Under the pieces are notes generated by a model. That model was not told the origin of the DNA and did no database searches. It worked only from the letters and a program-made list of their open reading frames with translations. DNA of 33,256 bases, taken from positions 1 through 33,256 of the forward strand of contig NZ_JACJQV010000074.1 of assembly GCF_014696875.1 (NCBI RefSeq), in the 5' to 3' direction. Position numbers and translations under genes: made by a program. Below are positions 30,396-33,256 of the stretch, in pieces (the stretch's first letter is position 1; each line of letters opens with the position of its first letter). Source of the stretch: Microcystis wesenbergii FACHB-1317 (GTDB lineage Bacteria; Cyanobacteriota; Cyanobacteriia; Cyanobacteriales; Microcystaceae).

Positions 30396-30431
30396 GCTTG
30401 TAGATTCAGTTGACGGCAAGACAGGAAAATC

Positions 30432-31736
30432 ATGACCCTAGCGACAAACATCGAAACCTCAAAATTCATCCCCACCTTTACCCGCTTGGTTTCTAAGGAA
30501 GGAGGGACTTCTTACCCCCTGAAAGCGCTGAATATCTGCGAAGAAACCTTTGCCCCCCTGGAAGTGGACTACGATTACGACCTCATCCGTCGCACCGTTA
30601 CCAGAGAAAGCATTCAAGCCGGTCCCAATTCCATCTGGCGCTATCGTTCCTTTTTGCCGGTGGAAAGTGAAAATCCTATCGATGTGGGTACGGGTATGAC
30701 TCCCCTAGTTAAATCCCACCGTTTAGCCCGGCGCTTGGGTCTAAAAAATCTCTACATTAAAAATGATGCCGTCAATATGCCCACTCTCAGCTTCAAAGAT
30801 AGAGTGGTATCCGTCGCCCTTACCCGCGCCAAAGAATTAGGTTTTACCACCGTTTCCTGTGCTAGTACGGGAAATCTCGCCAATTCCACCGCCGCTATTG
30901 CCGCTCACGCCGGTTTAGACTGTTGTGTTTTCATTCCCTCAGATTTAGAAGCGGGTAAAATTCTCGGCACCCTCATCTATAATCCCACGGTCATGGCAGT
31001 TAAAGGCAACTACGATCAAGTTAACCGTCTCTGTTCAGAAGTGGGCAATACCTACGGTTGGGGTTTTGTCAACATCAATCTGCGTCCCTACTATTCCGAA
31101 GGTTCCAAAACCTTAGGCTTTGAAGTGGCTGAACAATTAGGCTGGAAACTCCCCGACCATATTGTCGCACCTTTAGCCAGTGGTTCCCTGTTTACCAAGA
31201 TTTATAAAGGCTTCCAAGAATTCGTCAAAGTCGGTTTGGTGGCAGATAAAGCAGTGCGTTTTAGTGGCGCTCAAGCGGAGGGTTGTTCCCCCATTGCCCA
31301 AGCTTTCAAGGAAGGACGGGATTTTGTCGCCCCAGTTAAACCCAATACTATCGCCAAATCGATCGCTATTGGTAATCCCGCCGATGGTGTTTATGCCCTT
31401 GATATTGCCCGTAAAACTGGCGGTAATATTGAATCCGTCACCGATGCCGAAATTATCGAAGGTATTAAACTTTTGGCAGAAACGGAAGGCATTTTCACGG
31501 AAACCGCGGGCGGTACGACTATCGCCGTCTTGAAAAAATTAGTAGAAGCGGGTAAAATCGACCCCGAAGAAACCACGGTCGTTTATATCACTGGTAATGG
31601 TCTAAAAACCCAAGAAGCGGTACAGGGTTATATCGGTGAACCCCTGTTAATCGAACCGAAATTAGAAAGCTTTGAACGGGCCCTGGAACGTTCCCGCACC
31701 CTCGAACGCCTCGAATGGCAACAGGTTCTCGTCTAG
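30432..31736 (+). CDS. thrC: Threonine synthase
   Basis: This PLP enzyme makes threonine from O-phosphohomoserine. At 434 residues it is of the length seen in cyanobacteria and plants. The N-terminal zone has FTRLVSKEGGTSYPLKALNIC and SIWRYRSFLPV. The cofactor lysine is Lys122 in TLSFKDR, and SCASTGNLANSTAA is the phosphate- and substrate-binding loop. VAPLASGSLFTKI, TAGGTTIAVLKKL and YITGNGLKT complete the fold-type II pattern. It has its own promoter and is followed about 100 bases later by a sulfur-carrier-like gene on the same strand. Confidence 0.96.
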   Translation: MTLATNIETSKFIPTFTRLVSKEGGTSYPLKALNICEETFAPLEVDYDYDLIRRTVTRESIQAGPNSIWRYRSFLPVESENPIDVGTGMTPLVKSHRLARRLGLKNLYIKNDAVNMPTLSFKDRVVSVALTRAKELGFTTVSCASTGNLANSTAAIAAHAGLDCCVFIPSDLEAGKILGTLIYNPTVMAVKGNYDQVNRLCSEVGNTYGWGFVNINLRPYYSEGSKTLGFEVAEQLGWKLPDHIVAPLASGSLFTKIYKGFQEFVKVGLVADKAVRFSGAQAEGCSPIAQAFKEGRDFVAPVKPNTIAKSIAIGNPADGVYALDIARKTGGNIESVTDAEIIEGIKLLAETEGIFTETAGGTTIAVLKKLVEAGKIDPEETTVVYITGNGLKTQEAVQGYIGEPLLIEPKLESFERALERSRTLERLEWQQVLV

Positions 31737-31842
31737 AATTGATGTTCAGGGATGATGGGGCAATTATCCTCTTGCCTCATCTCCACAAGCAATTTAAATT
31801 CGCGCGCAGCTTACTGTCCTTTCCACTTTTTCCTTGATATCT

Positions 31843-32118
31843 ATGGCTGTAAAAGTTCTCATTCCTACTCCCCTGCAAAAATTTACAGAAAATAAGGCTA
31901 CCATCGAGTGTAGTGCTAGTAGTGTCGGTGGTTTAATCGAATCCTTAGAAGCAAGTTTCCCCGGTATTAAGGCCCGCTTATGCGATGAAGATGGCGCACC
32001 CCGGCGCTTTTTAAATTTCTACGTCAACAGCGAAGATATTCGCTTCCTCGATGGGACAAAAACCCCCTTACAAGATGGCGATGAAGTCAGTATCGTTCCT
32101 GCGGTGGCTGGAGGTTAA
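31843..32118 (+). CDS. MoaD/ThiS family ubiquitin-like sulfur carrier
   Basis: From ATG 31843 the protein has 91 residues; a TTG at 31834 adds three. It reads [57 protein letters not shown] and [18 protein letters not shown]. The C-terminal Gly-Gly is the group that is adenylated and converted to thiocarboxylate. Family members donate sulfur in molybdopterin, thiamin or cysteine synthesis. Placement after thrC resembles actinobacterial CysO-type carriers that sit beside PLP enzymes of amino-acid metabolism, so a role in sulfur amino acid synthesis is possible but unproven. An intrinsic terminator follows. Confidence 0.9.
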   Translation: MAVKVLIPTPLQKFTENKATIECSASSVGGLIESLEASFPGIKARLCDEDGAPRRFLNFYVNSEDIRFLDGTKTPLQDGDEVSIVPAVAGG

Positions 32119-32156
32119 CGTCCCCATAAGTTTGTTTTCCGTCAATTGTAATTAAA

Positions 32157-32192
32157 CCCCTAGAAAGTGATGTTTTCTGGGGGCTTTTGTTT
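32157..32192 (+). terminator. Intrinsic terminator after the sulfur-carrier gene
   Basis: CCCCTAGAAA pairs with TTTCTGGGG through one bulged T, with a GTGATG loop, and is followed by a CTTTTGTTTA tract. It lies about 40 bases after the stop and ends the thrC-carrier unit. Confidence 0.8.
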
Positions 32193-32218
32193 AGGTAAGT
32201 TCTAAGCTGTCCGCGCAT

Positions 32219-32312
32219 TTAAGTAGGGAGGCAGAATTATTTGTAGGATGGGTTAGCGGTAGCGTAACCCATGCAGGCGTTGGGTTTCATACTTCAACCC
32301 AACCTGCGTTCT
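32219..32312. mobile_element. MITE copy 1, right end missing
   Basis: This shares about 90 bases with 32914-33007, beginning TTAAGTAGGGAGGCA and ending with AACCCAACCTGCGTTC. The left inverted end is present, but the right end seen in copy 2 is absent, so this copy is truncated. An internal GGGTTAGCG / GCGTAACCC near-palindrome is retained. Confidence 0.75.
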
Positions 32313-32330
32313 ACACTAGCAATATTTAGT

Positions 32331-32621
32331 TCATTTTTCGGTATCTTTTGAGACTTTTTTATCGGATATTTTCCAAGTCCGTCCTTGACAGTAAACTTGG
32401 CCATCTTTAATCTGAACGCCAAAAACCTGACGGGCTAATTGTAAAATTTCTTTACGTTCTTCATCGGTTAAATAATCATTTCCTTTTCTTCCGCTAGGGC
32501 AGATTTTTTGATCGCCTCCTGCTTCTAGATAACGCTGTCTTCCTTTGGCTGCAATTTCGCCAATTCTTGCGTATTTTTGCTGTTGAAGTTCTGTCGGTTT
32601 TTTCATAGTTAAAGTATCCAT
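32331..32621 (-). CDS. Small unrecognised protein (96 residues)
   Basis: The protein reads MKKPTELQQQKYARIGEIAA from its second Met, then RQRYLEAGGDQKICPSGRKG, LTDEERKEILQLARQVFG and VYCQGRTWKISDKK. I do not recognise the family. It is basic and probably helical, and the GRKGNDYLTDEERKEI segment looks regulatory rather than enzymatic. ATG 32621 overlaps the upstream gene by 13 bases; ATG 32606 starts 2 bases after that gene's stop. Either way the two genes form a tight pair. The pair lies between two copies of the same MITE. Confidence 0.6.
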   Translation of the reverse strand: MDTLTMKKPTELQQQKYARIGEIAAKGRQRYLEAGGDQKICPSGRKGNDYLTDEERKEILQLARQVFGVQIKDGQVYCQGRTWKISDKKVSKDTEK

Positions 32622-32797
32622 TCTAGGGGAATAATTTCGCCATTAGGCAATAAGTATGATCTGGGCAATGTTAGACTAGAAGTAATGATTAGCCAAGCTC
32701 CATTATCTTCATCATAGACTCTAAAGAGCAGGAGTCCCAAAGTTTCAAGAGCATTTAAGACAAGATACTGTTCTTCTGTAGGTTCCACTTTTCTCAA
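32609..32797 (-). CDS. Small unrecognised protein (62 residues)
   Basis: It starts at TTG 32797 (GTG 32788 is an alternative) because an in-frame stop lies just upstream and no ATG is available. Sequence features are VEPTEEQYLVLNALETLGLL, LFRVYDEDNGAWLIITSSL and YLLPNGEIIPLEWIL. It is acidic and compact. No family is recognised. The acidic product followed by an overlapping basic partner recalls small two-gene modules such as toxin-antitoxin pairs, but nothing in the sequence proves that. Confidence 0.5.
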   Translation of the reverse strand: MRKVEPTEEQYLVLNALETLGLLLFRVYDEDNGAWLIITSSLTLPRSYLLPNGEIIPLEWIL

Positions 32798-32815
32798 TAA
32801 TTATTGTAATGATTT

Positions 32816-33076
32816 TCAATTATCTGGTAGATAAATTACCCCTTTAGCAATTCTTCCCTCTGTTCCTAATGTCTTGGCAGGAATTTCTAGGTTATCGGTG
32901 GACTCTATGTAAATTAAGTAGGGAGGCACAATTATTTGTAGGATGGGTTAGCGGTAGCGTAACATAATCGGGCGTTGGGTTTCATGCTTCAACCCAACCT
33001 ACGTTCATCTTATATTTAATTCCACCTACCCACTTAGAGTGTTTTTGTCAACTTGGATTGGAGTTAGTCGAGTCAT
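32816..33076 (-). pseudogene. Small trypco1/CU044_2847-like gene split by a MITE
   Basis: On the minus strand ATG 33076-33074 starts MTRLTPIQVDKNTL and is then cut. The frame resumes beyond the element as IYIESTDNLEIPAKTLGTEG followed by RIAKGVIYLPDN and TGA at 32818-32816. Removing the element and one TA joins the halves exactly in frame as KNTLIYIESTDN (46 residues). The start resembles the CU044_2847 (trypco1) family, whose cyanobacterial members begin 'MTRL.P...D..T.IYIE'. Members are usually longer, so the 3' part is probably also decayed. Confidence 0.65.
32917..33034. mobile_element. MITE copy 2, 118 bp with TA target duplication
   Basis: The left end AGTAGGGAGGCACAATTATT and inverted right end AGTGGGTAGGTGGAATTAAA form terminal inverted repeats of about 20 bases with several mismatches. 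TA flanks both sides (32915-32916 and 33035-33036), as for Tc1/IS630-type transposition. It interrupts a small reverse-strand gene, and precise removal restores that gene's frame. A truncated relative is at 32219-32312. Confidence 0.78.
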
Positions 33077-33131
33077 GAGTAATGCAAAAATTGAAAATTA
33101 ACTTTTTTCTCTAGTGGGACTTAAACAAATT

Positions 33132-33256
33132 TCAAGCCCAAATAAAGCCTAAACTGGCTTTGTAAGCGGCAAACACATCCCGATTCTCGGTCAGCCACTC
33201 AAAGAAACGGAAAGACATCGCTGTCCGAAAAGCTTCTAAAGCTTCCACAAAAGTGT
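33132..33256 (-). CDS. C-terminal part of a gene, possibly a transposase (partial)
   Basis: The minus-strand frame enters at the right edge and ends at TGA 33134-33132. It reads FVEALEAFRTAMSFRFFEWL, then TENRDVFAAYKASLGFIWA. The aromatic-rich end recalls C-termini of DDE transposases of Microcystis insertion sequences, but this is memory-based and no catalytic residue is in view. The rest of the gene lies outside the window. Confidence 0.4.
   Translation of the reverse strand, partial: TFVEALEAFRTAMSFRFFEWLTENRDVFAAYKASLGFIWA

Larger units (their letters stand above)
29887..30431. other. 545-base intergenic region with palindrome and thrC promoter
   Basis: It contains a 28-bp perfect palindrome (29922-29949), a 64-codon open frame at 30004-30198 that I do not accept as a gene, an inverted repeat (30338-30364), and a promoter-like sequence for thrC (30366-30395). 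Confidence 0.6.

Overview
The window looks like chromosomal DNA from a cyanobacterium, most likely Microcystis or a close relative. Supporting signs are copies of the HIP1 palindrome GCGATCGC, a cyanobacterial-type HtrA/Deg protease, a DUF6816-like protein, two Uma2 nucleases, heptanucleotide repeat tracts, and several small insertion-sequence-derived elements. The genus is an inference from protein style, since no rRNA or tRNA gene is present.

Layout. (1) 1-2131 is accessory DNA. It holds the tail of a probable IS630 transposase, a Uma2 nuclease with a long heptad-repeat tail, a small PBECR/toxin-like gene overlapping a DUF2283 gene that a 186-bp MITE has split, and the stump of a glycosyltransferase. 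(2) 2132-24427 is a one-strand cell-surface polysaccharide cluster of about 22 kb. It encodes a DegT sugar aminotransferase, five SAM methyltransferases, an ATP-grasp ligase, one Wzx-type flippase, two polymerase-like membrane proteins (EpsG-like and O-antigen-ligase-like), three GT4, two GT2 and one GT39 glycosyltransferases, a 2OG-Fe(II) oxygenase and an NDP-sugar epimerase/reductase. A DUF433 plus Uma2 island (12899-14095) interrupts it. Remnants of lost genes lie inside it: a truncated GT2 and a second DegT tail. (3) 24428-24956 is a decayed reverse-strand gene and a terminator. (4) 24957-32118 is mostly core genome: htrA/hho protease, DUF6816-like protein, era, a UDG-superfamily protein, rsmD, thrC and a MoaD/ThiS-like sulfur carrier, separated by short-repeat tracts. 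(5) 32190-33256 is accessory again: two overlapping small unknown genes lie between two copies of a MITE, the second of which has split a small trypco1/CU044_2847-like gene. The window ends in another partial gene, possibly a transposase.

How it fits together. The cluster probably makes, decorates and flips a lipid-linked repeat unit. Aminotransferase and epimerase supply amino or deoxy sugars. Glycosyltransferases assemble the unit. Methyltransferases, the ATP-grasp protein and the oxygenase would decorate it. Wzx flips it and a Wzy-like protein polymerises it. No initiating phosphoglycosyl transferase and no Wza/Wzb/Wzc export genes are in the window, so they must lie elsewhere. Three MITE insertions can be read with their target duplications, and two of them restore an interrupted reading frame exactly when removed.
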